Below, piece after piece: positions 1 through 9,443 of a DNA stretch of 64,000 bases. The stretch comes from Bacteroidaceae bacterium (GTDB taxonomy: Bacteria > Bacteroidota > Bacteroidia > Bacteroidales > Bacteroidaceae). The notes under the pieces are model-generated. The model was not told the DNA's origin, searched no databases, and saw only the letters and a list, made by a program, of their open reading frames with translations. A program made the position numbers and the translations under genes. Each line of letters starts with the position of its first letter. Position 1 is the first letter of the stretch. The stretch lies in NCBI GenBank assembly GCA_024682395.1, contig JAIKZH010000005.1, forward strand, positions 1-64,000, read 5' to 3'.

Positions 1-637
1 ACATGAACAACGACAGCATGTCCTCTTTTGTAAGAACATTTATTACTTCGCTATATGAATCGCGATGTCTGTCCCAGAATCGAGTGATGTATATATATTT
101 TAATTCTTCTGATACAGCAGATGATTGGAGTTTATATCTCAATTGTTCATATTCGTCATTTAACATATTTTCGTTTGAGACTGATTCAAGGTCATTTAAT
201 TTTGAACCCTCTTTATTATCATCTTGGATATTTAGTACCAATCTATCTTGTTCATCAACAACTTCTTCAATAAAATATTTATATACTGACGCAGAATTAT
301 CGCTACCGAATAAGGCTATAAACAAGGATTGGATTGTTTCCTCTGCCGAAGCTTTTGAACATGATTCAAACTGACGAATAAGCCATATAAATATTTGTAC
401 GGTAATTGCAGTATTTGAATCTTTGAGATATGATAGAGCATGACGGTTTCGAGACGTAAGCCAATCAAATAACATCAACATAAGATGCAATGAATTATAT
501 CCAAAAACCTCTATGGCGAACTGACGAAATATCTCTCGTTGAGCATACGCACTTGTATAACACATGAACAACGACAGCATGTCCTCTTTTGTAAGAATAT
601 GTATTACTTTGCTATATGAATTGCGATGTCTATCCCA
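1..637 (-). repeat. In-frame 187-codon tandem repeat in the tape-measure gene
   Basis: Bases 1-75 match 562-637 at an offset of exactly 561 bases (187 codons). The first 36 bases are essentially identical and the rest of the match is lower, about 85% by eye. Both copies encode a segment like FWDRHR-SYS-VI followed by LTKEDMLSLFM. Similarity fades but stays alignable beyond base 80. The left copy continues outside the window, so the number of repeats is unknown. Confidence 0.85.
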
Positions 638-2431
638 AAATTGGGCAACACGTCGAGATTTTGTAATATACGAATCATCTGATGACTGTAGTTGCAATAT
701 AAGTGTATGTAACTCACTATCTGACACATCATAAGACGTATTAAACATATTGCGATACGCTTTAATCTTAAATGGTTTCTTAGTTGTCGTTATTGATTGG
801 TATTCATTCTTTGAAGAATTATTAACCTTCATTAGTTGCTTAAATAACAATTCATATAATTTCTCGGACTGAATTATCTGAGATTCTTTACTTTCGGCTA
901 TTAATAATATTAATGTGTGGTTTAATGTTTGTTCCACTTTAGCCATTGTATTGTTTTTCAGCCATGAAATATCATTTTTATTATTAATGATATTGTCTTT
1001 ATTCTCTTTTACCCATTCAACAAATGATATTGAGACTGACGATAATAGTCTGTTAATAAGATTTTCATCAACTATATCAGCACAATAAGTTAATAACAGA
1101 TTTTTGTTTTCTGCATTAAACTGGAGCCATCTCACAATTATATCTGGTTGTTCATTTACTAAATGTCTGATCAAGTCCTGTTTTTCTTTCATATCAAAGC
1201 GCCTATTCATCAAAAAATCAGACAATTGTCCTGAAGTTATATCAGAAAGTATGTCAATCTTATTGTTATTTATATTATCTTGTATGGTTTGAGTTCTACG
1301 AGGTTTATATTCCCTTTCATTTTGAACCATATCCATTTCAAAACCATTATCTACATTTAAATTATCAGAAAAATGCAAACGAATTAGATTTGTGTATAAT
1401 TCGTGCTTATGATAATAGTCTGAGAATTCGTCTTTTACTTGTTCTTTTAAGGATGAATATATGGATTTAAGTGTTGTATAATACTTATCTTTCCCGAACA
1501 CACGAAGCAAGAAACTCTGTGTAAGTTCATACTTGGATACACAAGAGAAATCACGGTTTTCACGTATTGATATCAACAACTGATGATTAAGATGTGTTAT
1601 AAAATGAGATTTATCGCTTGAAGCATTGTTATCGTAATATGGATAATATTGGATAAGCCACTCATATAAACAATATAAATATGAATATATACTTGAATAT
1701 GTAGTATTGTAAGTATATGTATGTAGGATTTTATACACAGAATAGGCGTCTAATAATTCTGCCACATCATATAATAATGATGAATCATCTGCTTTACGAA
1801 TAAACCTTGAAATTATATCACTCCTCAAATCTAAGAATGACATAAAAACACGGATTTTATCACTTTTTCGACACTCGTGCAATGAGATTATTGTAGTGAG
1901 AACTTTATATAAGAACGTGATATGATTAACATGTTCAAGCAAACGTAATACTGCATTATTTTGGGCAAGAATCAAATTTACTATCACAGCCATAGAATTT
2001 TCAATTGCTGTTGAAGACTGATTCATTAGCCAATCAATCTCACTTTCTATGTTTACGAGATGTTTATTCTTTTCTTTGCCGAATGTACCGAATTTCAGAT
2101 AATGCAAAATGTTTTCTACATGGTCTTCAACATTAATACCATCAGTCTCCATATTAATCAGTTTGGCTGCAGGGAATGAAAGTTTATGTAGTTGTTCCCG
2201 TAATCTCTTTGGATATTCTTCATAAAAGTTTTCTTCTGGAATATCACCTAAATCAATTTCGATTTTTTCAAACTCATAAGTTACATTTTCATTATCGTGT
2301 ATAGCCCAACAATCTTCCACCACTTGCTCAAAGCATTTATGGCAGAAAACATCCCAATTGGAGTATAAGCTACGTGCAACTTCTTCTTTCGGGACTATAA
2401 AATCAAACGAAACTTTATCAATTTGAATCAT
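1..2431 (-). CDS. eCIS tape-measure protein (Afp14-like), 3' end outside window
   Basis: The frame is open from an ATG at 2431 to the left edge, about 810 codons with no stop, so the gene is partial. Residues 56-69 read KIEIDLGDIPEENF, the IEIDLG-type N-terminal signature I associate with contractile injection system tape-measure proteins. The rest is predicted helical, rich in Leu, Asn, Glu and Lys, with recurrent WL motifs (such as WLIQYYPYY and DWLTSRN). The family sets tube and sheath length inside the particle. The start overlaps the stop of the upstream baseplate gene by 14 bases, so the two are translationally coupled. The end of the visible part repeats a segment 187 residues earlier almost exactly. 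The AAA+ ATPase that usually follows is not in the window. Confidence 0.85.
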   Translation of the reverse strand, partial: MIQIDKVSFDFIVPKEEVARSLYSNWDVFCHKCFEQVVEDCWAIHDNENVTYEFEKIEIDLGDIPEENFYEEYPKRLREQLHKLSFPAAKLINMETDGINVEDHVENILHYLKFGTFGKEKNKHLVNIESEIDWLMNQSSTAIENSMAVIVNLILAQNNAVLRLLEHVNHITFLYKVLTTIISLHECRKSDKIRVFMSFLDLRSDIISRFIRKADDSSLLYDVAELLDAYSVYKILHTYTYNTTYSSIYSYLYCLYEWLIQYYPYYDNNASSDKSHFITHLNHQLLISIRENRDFSCVSKYELTQSFLLRVFGKDKYYTTLKSIYSSLKEQVKDEFSDYYHKHELYTNLIRLHFSDNLNVDNGFEMDMVQNEREYKPRRTQTIQDNINNNKIDILSDITSGQLSDFLMNRRFDMKEKQDLIRHLVNEQPDIIVRWLQFNAENKNLLLTYCADIVDENLINRLLSSVSISFVEWVKENKDNIINNKNDISWLKNNTMAKVEQTLNHTLILLIAESKESQIIQSEKLYELLFKQLMKVNNSSKNEYQSITTTKKPFKIKAYRNMFNTSYDVSDSELHTLILQLQSSDDSYITKSRRVAQFWDRHRNSYSKVIHILTKEDMLSLFMCYTSAYAQREIFRQFAIEVFGYNSLHLMLMLFDWLTSRNRHALSYLKDSNTAITVQIFIWLIRQFESCSKASAEETIQSLFIALFGSDNSASVYKYFIEEVVDEQDRLVLNIQDDNKEGSKLNDLESVSNENMLNDEYEQLRYKLQSSAVSEELKYIYITRFWDRHRDSYSEVINVLTKEDMLSLFM

Positions 2432-4589
2432 CTAAGGTTTGTATTTGTTCGGCATCGACTAATTGTTCTTCAAGAGCTTCTAATAAGAGCTTTTGATGTT
2501 CATAGAGGTTTTCATTAGTAAAAGTTCGTAGAAGTTGATGATAATAAAATTCAAACTTACGCATTTTAGCCTCGCTTATCCAATATATCTTTCCACTTAA
2601 ATGTGCTGGAACGAGAGAACGCAGTAATTTGCAACATTCTTCTCTAAAACGAGCTTTGTGGAATCGATATGTCCATGCCGGTAAAACGATGAGTAATTCT
2701 GACGGACGTGATTGATCGACCAAGACAGGTTCAACAACATAAAGTGTTTCGCATTCATGATTAAGTTCACGTAAATACCTTCTTAGTATATTAGCCAGTG
2801 TTTCCAACATTTTCTTATCTGTTCCATGTCCCAGATTCATCCATCTTGCGAATTCATTATGATGATACATCAGCATATATTCGTCATCAGTCGATTTAAC
2901 AATCTTGTAATTGCTTAGATTAGTACCATTTCTGAATAAATCAGCAGTTATCAGGTTTTCGTTGAAGAATGGCAATAACATCCGCATTTCAATATATTCT
3001 TTTTTCTTTTCTTCTGAATCCTCAGATAATATCACATAAGAAACATCCTGTACGTTATCGGCATCCATCATTTTTTCTTCAATCAAAAGAGAGTCAACTC
3101 GCCTGATTATGTCAGATGAATGTTTTTTACGTTCAATCAAAAGAAGATTATGTTTAGGCAGCACATTACTCACAATATGGTCATCGTCAGGATCAATTCC
3201 GATTAAAAGACAGAACCACTCTTTTATCATAGGAATATTACCTTTTGTTTCCAACATATTGATATTCTTTGCCTTTGCCCTGTCTCTCTGTAATTTCGTT
3301 ACATTTCTCAGACATCGCATTCTTCTATACAATGCTTCTTCTGGAGTCTCACCATAACTATTATCTTCCAAGAGCCATGATGGCTGACTATCTATCCCAT
3401 ATAATTTATCGAGAAAATCAAGATAATTATTTTTCAACGAGATTGTGCGTTCATTGTAGATGAAATCGTTGTCTTCTTTATTAATTGACAGAAGACGAGG
3501 TAATATCTGTATCTCATCAAGTCCGTTTTTCATCACCCAATCATACAGATGAATATATGCGTCGAATGAAGATGCCGGTATTTCCTCATCAGGATTTAAC
3601 TGATAGCAATCAGGCATATCATGAGCTATAGGATAATGGTCGAAGATATTGTGCCACATACCTGTCGGTAGTTCTGTCCTACCAGTCTCACTGGCATTAT
3701 TGGCTCTACCACTGAGACTTAGAGCTCTCAGACGTTCAATGAATAAGTCTATATCTATTTTCACTTTCGTCTTTCCGCAATATATCACAATATCGTCCAG
3801 ATCATCCATCTTACTTGGGATAAAAAGCGTAGAGTTATCAGGGAAACGGCTCTGCGGAACTCCCGATTTCATCAGAAAACAGGTATGGAAGTTCTTAACA
3901 CCCTCAACATTATATAATTGCTTGTATAGTTCATACTCTGTTCTTGTTTTATTAGACGACACAGAATCCTGATTATCTGAGAGATAATAAAGAATACACC
4001 AATAAACGCGCGCCAATACTGTCGTAGGATCCTCCCCCGGATAAATCTCAAATTCAGACTCGAAAAACAATGTTTCAGTCTTGGCTACCTCAACTTTATC
4101 CAGCCATTCACAGAGATTACGGTTTTCATTGTATATCGTCCTTATCTTTTTTGCTATCTGTTCCTCCTCACCTTTAAAAGGAGTTTTAACAAAACTAACA
4201 CTGTATGCACTTGTCAAGGCATCAAAATCTATCTGCAGGTTTGTTATCTCAGGAATGCTTGACAGAAAAAGGCGTTTATAATCATCTAAGGTAACGATTG
4301 AACCACCAAAGACATCTTTGGGAGGGAATAAGCCAAACCGTTCAGGGATAAAAGGGCGGTCTTCCTCGACAAGATAGTCAATCAAAGGAAAAGAATACTT
4401 ATAATCGATTTCTGTCAAGGCATAATTTGCAGCCTCGGATAATGTCACACCAGGGTCATGCGGATTGTAATCCGTCCACACTGTCCCAGATAAACGCTGA
4501 ACATACTCTAACGTCTGCTTTTGTAACTTTGTGTATAGAGCCTCTTCGTTGCTCTGTTGCACAATATATGGTTCTCTTATATCGTCCAT
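2418..4589 (-). CDS. eCIS baseplate protein, J/gp6-like (Afp12-like)
   Basis: This 723-aa protein carries WTDYNPHDPGVTL at residues 38-50, the 'W-DYN-HDPG-T' motif typical of baseplate wedge proteins next to the larger J-type protein in eCIS loci. It would sit in the baseplate ring that anchors the sheath to the hub. No signal peptide or membrane segment is seen, as expected for a particle assembled in the cytoplasm. It follows the 1031-aa baseplate gene after 65 bases and overlaps the tape-measure start. The Afp12 assignment rests on the motif and gene order; sequence conservation in this family is low away from the N-terminus. Confidence 0.82.
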   Translation of the reverse strand: MDDIREPYIVQQSNEEALYTKLQKQTLEYVQRLSGTVWTDYNPHDPGVTLSEAANYALTEIDYKYSFPLIDYLVEEDRPFIPERFGLFPPKDVFGGSIVTLDDYKRLFLSSIPEITNLQIDFDALTSAYSVSFVKTPFKGEEEQIAKKIRTIYNENRNLCEWLDKVEVAKTETLFFESEFEIYPGEDPTTVLARVYWCILYYLSDNQDSVSSNKTRTEYELYKQLYNVEGVKNFHTCFLMKSGVPQSRFPDNSTLFIPSKMDDLDDIVIYCGKTKVKIDIDLFIERLRALSLSGRANNASETGRTELPTGMWHNIFDHYPIAHDMPDCYQLNPDEEIPASSFDAYIHLYDWVMKNGLDEIQILPRLLSINKEDNDFIYNERTISLKNNYLDFLDKLYGIDSQPSWLLEDNSYGETPEEALYRRMRCLRNVTKLQRDRAKAKNINMLETKGNIPMIKEWFCLLIGIDPDDDHIVSNVLPKHNLLLIERKKHSSDIIRRVDSLLIEEKMMDADNVQDVSYVILSEDSEEKKKEYIEMRMLLPFFNENLITADLFRNGTNLSNYKIVKSTDDEYMLMYHHNEFARWMNLGHGTDKKMLETLANILRRYLRELNHECETLYVVEPVLVDQSRPSELLIVLPAWTYRFHKARFREECCKLLRSLVPAHLSGKIYWISEAKMRKFEFYYHQLLRTFTNENLYEHQKLLLEALEEQLVDAEQIQTLDDSN

Positions 4590-4654
4590 GAAATCACTTA
4601 TATAACCTTTTTAATAAAATCCATCTATATTTTCCGAAACAAGTCTTATGTTAT

Positions 4655-7600
4655 TCATCCGGCCCTATTCGGTTCAATGAGTTCAATCTCTATTTCAGGC
4701 AGAAGTACACTCCAAGCCTCCTGTCCTCCGATAATATCATCTTCCTCTCCAATATCACTATTTTCATTGTATTGTCTGCCATTCACCTCCAACGACTCTA
4801 TATTCTGCAGATCTTCATGATTGACTATTCGTGAATATAATTCTTTGAACGAATAAGTCTGTCCAGGCACAGGAAACTCATCCCTTATTTGCCATAGTAC
4901 AAAATAATTCTCGATGATTGTAGTAAGGTTTGCCAATACCTTTCCTTTGTCCTCTACATGATTATGAAGTGCGGCACGACATTTTACAATAACTTTCTCG
5001 TATTGAGGATTCGTTACTTGCAATTGTACACTTGCAGGAGTATATTGTTTCAGGGTCTGCTCCATCTCTGAAAGTTTCCATGCTGAAGAAAGATAATATT
5101 CACTATCTTCCTGACGGCTGAACACAACGATACAAACTAGAGGAAGAACATTATTGTTTTTCTTTGGAATGGTGAAACACTGCGCCATTTCAATCTCTGG
5201 GAACAACTCCAATACCAGCAACTCATAGTCTTTACGTGTCACCGCCCTATTCCGATGACGCATATGAGCTGTTAATCGTGCTGCACATTGTTCTTTGTTT
5301 TCAATGCTATTTCCTCCGAAACTCGGATATGGTTGAACAATGTCGGCTATTCGTTCGTCCTGATCCACAGTGCTTTTTATTGTTCCAGCAGGCAATGGTT
5401 CTACCTTACAATTATCCGATGTTACCTTTATTAGGTTTGTCCACACATTACACAAGTCCAGACATGCAGAGACTTCTCCATTTTTGGATGCTCTTATCCA
5501 AATCTGATTGTCACAATCAAGCCAATCAGACTTGACACTTTCTCCAAGTGATATTACGATATAACCACTTTGTGTAAATCCTTTTGTCTCTTCTGTAGTA
5601 ATTGACTCTGCCGGAAGTCTTTTCCAGATTCTACCATCCCATATATCCCAGTCTAATGTCACTTTCTGTCCTGGTCGAGCTATCTCAAATGGTATTTTCG
5701 ACACAGGCAGTTTCATGTCTACATACATAGAAATGATACTCTTACCCAAGAGTTGTGTAAATGCGAAATACTGCATATAGTTAATTGGGAAAGGAAGCAC
5801 CAGAGGTTGTTGTTTATCGTCATTATATGAGAAAGTCTCCTTCGTTGAGAACTCCATAATACGACTAACGTTTATCTTATCTGTTTTTGTAGGTCTAACA
5901 TCAGTAAATGTTGTACAATCAGAAAGACAAAGTGTTGCTTTTGCCTTATACGACAGTTCTACATCAGACAAATATGGGACACAAGGCTCCATTGGCGGTT
6001 CTTGAACTTCATTCTTCTTGCATTTACTGTTCTTCATCATGATCTGCATGAAAAGAGAGCGATATTTTTCTGCTCCGAAACCAATTTCAGGCGACAATAA
6101 TGCAACTCTGAAGAAACCGTCTTTTATGAAGTCCAACTCACCACCTTGTGATATAGGAGTATCAAACGAGAAGTGAATATTAGCTGGTGCGAGTTTTCCA
6201 TTCTCATCAAAAAAGAACAATTGTTGAGACTTCATTTTCTCCCATCGTTCATTTACCCTAAATTCTGTTGTAACACGGAAACCGTCTGAATCAACACCAT
6301 AATCCTTATATCGTTCATCAAAAGCGGTTCTGGTCTCTGGTATTTTCTGCCATGTTCCATCTAATGTAACCTCTTTCAGACACTTCAACCTCAATTCCTC
6401 ATTTCCGAAAATAAACCATGCGCCCTTAGCGGCCTGTAATCCGAATATAGCGAAAGGTTGAGTGGTATCAACCTCACCCAAATCATTATAGAAAGTGAAG
6501 TTTGTCATGCCACTTACAGCCACCTCGATTGTAACATCAGTGAAATACACTTTTTCAGCCCATGAATATGCCTTGGTGTATGGAGAAAACAATATTCGTA
6601 TTACAGGATATGCGGTATTGGTCTCATGGATATCGGTAACACATGAAACTGGAGCCGTCATATTTCTTTCCAGCACAAAACTGAAATGAAGTTTCTTATC
6701 AATTATGTCACATTTTGCATTTACTGTATTCCAACCATCAGCCGATGAATACTGAAGAGTAATGTCTTGTTTTATATCATTATCTGGCACGCTAACATCA
6801 GAGCTCAAATCCAAATAAATATCTATAGTTCGTGTACCTTCAGATAACACAAAGAGCGATGATTCTATCTGCCAACCGACTTTACACTTACTTCTGTCGA
6901 GTGTATCAATTGACAGAGTTCGTGTATCTGTACACTGCACGTGAGTGATAGTTTCTTTTTTAAGAGTCTTGTAAACCTGATTATCGTCTGCAGAGAAAGA
7001 AGTGTACTTAGGAAGAGTAAAATCAGGTATTTTCTCCTTGGGTGTTACAAGAATAAATGCGTAATCCTTAGAAGTTTGGCGTGGTGTTACATGCAAGATA
7101 TCGTTTCGATATAAATCAGGTAATTTTGCAAACGAATTATTAAATTCTTGTGCCACAGAACAATAATTCCTTACAAACGACATCAGCAACGATACAGAAG
7201 GCTCAGTATCACCACAATTTTCAATCTTTTGAGTGTATTCACCTATTCGTTTTTGAATATCACAGACTGTATGTAACATTCCATAATAATACTGGTATTC
7301 GTCTTTTTCTGACGGTTTGAGACTTTCAGATAGGATATCACACAGTTCTCTTGCTACAGCAACAGAACTACATTCATTATAATTAGAAGAGACTGAATTA
7401 CGCAAGAATGCTTTTAATCTATTTTCCCAATTCGTTATATCGTTTTTGAGTTTTCTCACATACTGACCTTGTCTTATAGTACCTCGCGAACTTGTAAAAC
7501 TCATGCTATATCCGTCGAGTTTCTTTCTGTGTATATCAGCTAAAACAGTCAGTACATTGTCTCTCAACAACGATGTTAATGTGGATTTTTCGCCCTTTTC

Positions 7601-7750
7601 ATTATAGTAATATATGTTATTACTTATAACAACCAACGTATGTAATAAAGCCTGCCAATTGGTTGTCAATGCTTTAAAATCCTCTAATCCTGCATTATAG
7701 CTATCATAATCTGTACGAAGCGTATAACTGTGTTTCTTTGTTTTCACCAT
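4655..7750 (-). CDS. eCIS large baseplate J-like protein (Afp11-like)
   Basis: A 1031-aa protein. Near residues 825-850 it has RHRNRAVTRKDYELLVLELF, the R-R-VT--DYE segment recognisable in baseplate assembly J/gp6-like wedge proteins; the C-terminal region that follows fits the J-domain. The N-terminal 800 residues are variable, with beta-rich stretches. The role is a structural wedge around the VgrG-like hub. It lies 104 bases downstream of the putative cargo gene and 65 bases upstream of the second baseplate gene. Large size and position match Afp11/PVC11. No enzymatic motif is evident. Confidence 0.82.
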   Translation of the reverse strand: MVKTKKHSYTLRTDYDSYNAGLEDFKALTTNWQALLHTLVVISNNIYYYNEKGEKSTLTSLLRDNVLTVLADIHRKKLDGYSMSFTSSRGTIRQGQYVRKLKNDITNWENRLKAFLRNSVSSNYNECSSVAVARELCDILSESLKPSEKDEYQYYYGMLHTVCDIQKRIGEYTQKIENCGDTEPSVSLLMSFVRNYCSVAQEFNNSFAKLPDLYRNDILHVTPRQTSKDYAFILVTPKEKIPDFTLPKYTSFSADDNQVYKTLKKETITHVQCTDTRTLSIDTLDRSKCKVGWQIESSLFVLSEGTRTIDIYLDLSSDVSVPDNDIKQDITLQYSSADGWNTVNAKCDIIDKKLHFSFVLERNMTAPVSCVTDIHETNTAYPVIRILFSPYTKAYSWAEKVYFTDVTIEVAVSGMTNFTFYNDLGEVDTTQPFAIFGLQAAKGAWFIFGNEELRLKCLKEVTLDGTWQKIPETRTAFDERYKDYGVDSDGFRVTTEFRVNERWEKMKSQQLFFFDENGKLAPANIHFSFDTPISQGGELDFIKDGFFRVALLSPEIGFGAEKYRSLFMQIMMKNSKCKKNEVQEPPMEPCVPYLSDVELSYKAKATLCLSDCTTFTDVRPTKTDKINVSRIMEFSTKETFSYNDDKQQPLVLPFPINYMQYFAFTQLLGKSIISMYVDMKLPVSKIPFEIARPGQKVTLDWDIWDGRIWKRLPAESITTEETKGFTQSGYIVISLGESVKSDWLDCDNQIWIRASKNGEVSACLDLCNVWTNLIKVTSDNCKVEPLPAGTIKSTVDQDERIADIVQPYPSFGGNSIENKEQCAARLTAHMRHRNRAVTRKDYELLVLELFPEIEMAQCFTIPKKNNNVLPLVCIVVFSRQEDSEYYLSSAWKLSEMEQTLKQYTPASVQLQVTNPQYEKVIVKCRAALHNHVEDKGKVLANLTTIIENYFVLWQIRDEFPVPGQTYSFKELYSRIVNHEDLQNIESLEVNGRQYNENSDIGEEDDIIGGQEAWSVLLPEIEIELIEPNRAG

Positions 7751-7854
7751 CTGTTCTTTTCCTTGTCTTTCATCATTCGTTTTTCATACGATTAAACTCA
7801 GATGAATAGGAATTATTATTTAACTAATACTATATTTCTTTATATGGTTTGAGA

Positions 7855-8655
7855 CTAATATGTAATCCTGCCACATTTTCCTGCAAGATTCCAACCTATG
7901 TTACCAGGATGTAAGGCAAGTGTAGGGCCATATGTTTCCAATATACGCTGATTTAAGAATCCAATATTCGAATTATCAACCTTTACGTGTCCTTTTCCTA
8001 TTCCATCAATCCTTATTTCACCCAAATTACCTTTTATTGTAAAACCCGTAAATCCCATACCAATAAGATATCTTTTAACTCTCTCGGCATACGAAGTTCC
8101 ATCATTAAGAGCGGCTACTGGTTGACCTGTATAACACCCATCCAAATATATTTGTCCAGTATATCCGGGTGGAAGAATATTTCTTAAATATAATGCCATA
8201 GCAGTAGCATTCATACTTGCAAAGAATTGTTGGTTCTCATCAATATTTGGTAATTCCCCATGAGATACGATAACAACAGTTTCATTTACAGCTATTGGAG
8301 CATGGTCATGACTATTATTCTCTATTTCAATAGGATTAAGTGCCATATCAGAGGCAGCGACATCGCCGCGTAAGGATGAATGTTCGTCCTTTTTTAAATA
8401 CTTATGAACATTAATACGATTAGCATAATCAACCACATGCTGATTATTAGGATCAAATTCTGTTTCAATTGCGATAGTTCTTAATCTCTGAATCGTATTT
8501 CCTGAAAATCCGCCAGTATCATTAGATTGTAATGATTTCAATGAAAGACACGCTGTATTTGTCCTGTTGTCTCTTATTTTAAACTGGCTTGTTCCTTGCG
8601 TGGAATTATTCCGAGTTCGGTTTACACGTCGTTTGTAATCTCTATTTGCATACAT
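7855..8655 (-). CDS. Putative eCIS cargo with caspase/CPD-like protease domain
   Basis: I chose the ATG at 8655 (266 aa). An upstream ATG at 8709 would add 18 residues and overlap the gp25 gene by 26 bases; neither start has a clear ribosome site. Residues 1-60 are basic, polar and low-complexity, with FKIRDNR at 25-31, reminiscent of the 'F-DNRPE' N-termini of eCIS-loaded toxins. Residues 126-180 show TVVIVSHGE (His132) and QIYLDGCYTG (Cys174), spaced like the His-Cys dyad of clan CD cysteine peptidases such as the toxin CPD (C80) and caspase-like folds. A SYAERVKRYL helix and the strand-like FTGFTIKG follow. It sits inside the structural operon between gp25 and baseplate J. Function is inferred; it could instead be a non-catalytic accessory. 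Confidence 0.5.
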   Translation of the reverse strand: MYANRDYKRRVNRTRNNSTQGTSQFKIRDNRTNTACLSLKSLQSNDTGGFSGNTIQRLRTIAIETEFDPNNQHVVDYANRINVHKYLKKDEHSSLRGDVAASDMALNPIEIENNSHDHAPIAVNETVVIVSHGELPNIDENQQFFASMNATAMALYLRNILPPGYTGQIYLDGCYTGQPVAALNDGTSYAERVKRYLIGMGFTGFTIKGNLGEIRIDGIGKGHVKVDNSNIGFLNQRILETYGPTLALHPGNIGWNLAGKCGRITY

Positions 8656-8683
8656 ATTGATTGTGATTATATATGACAGGTAT

Positions 8684-9109
8684 TTATTGTGGCAAGTTAG
8701 TTCCTTCATTGATATAAAAAGGATAAACCATGTTATTACGATTATTCGTACGTATTATCATATATGAAAGTTTTATAAGAAGTCGCCCTCTGTCTGGCTC
8801 GTCCTCAAACGACACATCCTCCAGATTAATGCGTGGTTCATATAGAATAATTGCACGTGTGATTACATTGCGCATCTTTGTTATCGTCTGTGGTGTCAAT
8901 GGTTCAAATGCAAACTGCCTTAAAGAGCAACCATAATCATAACGATTAACGCGTTCGCCCGGAGATGTACTGAAAAGCACACTCAGGCTCTCTTTAATAT
9001 CCTTTTCATAAGCCGACATCTTAACACCTTTATCGGTTATCTCTGGAGGAAAACTCCATCCACAACCAAGAAAAGCTTCAATATCCATCAAGTTCTTTAG
9101 TGTATCCAT
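8684..9109 (-). CDS. gp25/GPW-like baseplate wedge protein (Afp9-like)
   Basis: A 141-aa protein. It has FLGCGWSFPP at about residues 13-22 and ERVNRYDYGCSLRQFAFEP at about 52-70, the conserved 'G-GW-FP' and 'GER---P-YG--L' blocks of the gp25-like family. In contractile systems this protein connects the baseplate wedges with the first sheath ring. It starts only 4 bases after the PAAR gene's stop, so it belongs to the same transcript. The length is usual for the family. Confidence in family is high; the exact Afp9 label rests on gene order. Confidence 0.9.
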   Translation of the reverse strand: MDTLKNLMDIEAFLGCGWSFPPEITDKGVKMSAYEKDIKESLSVLFSTSPGERVNRYDYGCSLRQFAFEPLTPQTITKMRNVITRAIILYEPRINLEDVSFEDEPDRGRLLIKLSYMIIRTNNRNNMVYPFYINEGTNLPQ

Positions 9110-9113
9110 ATCC

Positions 9114-9416
9114 CTACCCTCCTATCATTACATTTGGACATCCAGAAGCAATTGTGCCGCCGTGGGCTGTTGTATCACCCATTCTGGCCGCTGGTCGCCC
9201 ACCAATCATTACTGTTGACGAACCTTTGGTGATTGTATCTGGAGGACCTGTACATATACACATGTCGCCTACCACTGCTGCTGGTATCTTTCCTATCAGC
9301 ACTGTAGAAACTCCAGGACCAGTTACCGGACCGCCCACATGAGGGATGGGAGATGGGAAAGCTGGTGTTTGCATCGGACATATATGCATATCTGTTATTC
9401 TTGCTGCTGGTGGCAT
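9114..9416 (-). CDS. PAAR-repeat spike tip protein (Afp10-like)
   Basis: The 100-aa sequence contains two PAAR-like blocks, GKIPAAVVGDMCIC and GGRPAARMGDTTAHGG, with GPVTGPGVSTVLIG and GSSTVMIGG between them and a C-terminal CPNVMIGG. Such proteins fold into a small cone that caps the VgrG-like trimer and helps pierce the target membrane. Cys and His residues in positions usual for the metal site are present. There is no C-terminal toxin extension. The gene lies between the VgrG-like spike (27 bases away) and gp25 (4 bases), the expected order. Confidence 0.95.
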   Translation of the reverse strand: MPPAARITDMHICPMQTPAFPSPIPHVGGPVTGPGVSTVLIGKIPAAVVGDMCICTGPPDTITKGSSTVMIGGRPAARMGDTTAHGGTIASGCPNVMIGG

Positions 9417-9443
9417 ATTCTTTATTTTTTAATGTTTATACTA

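Noticed and set aside
3-374. Plus-strand open frame of 123 codons
   Set aside because: It is antisense to the open tape-measure frame, which has the family signature and correct gene order.
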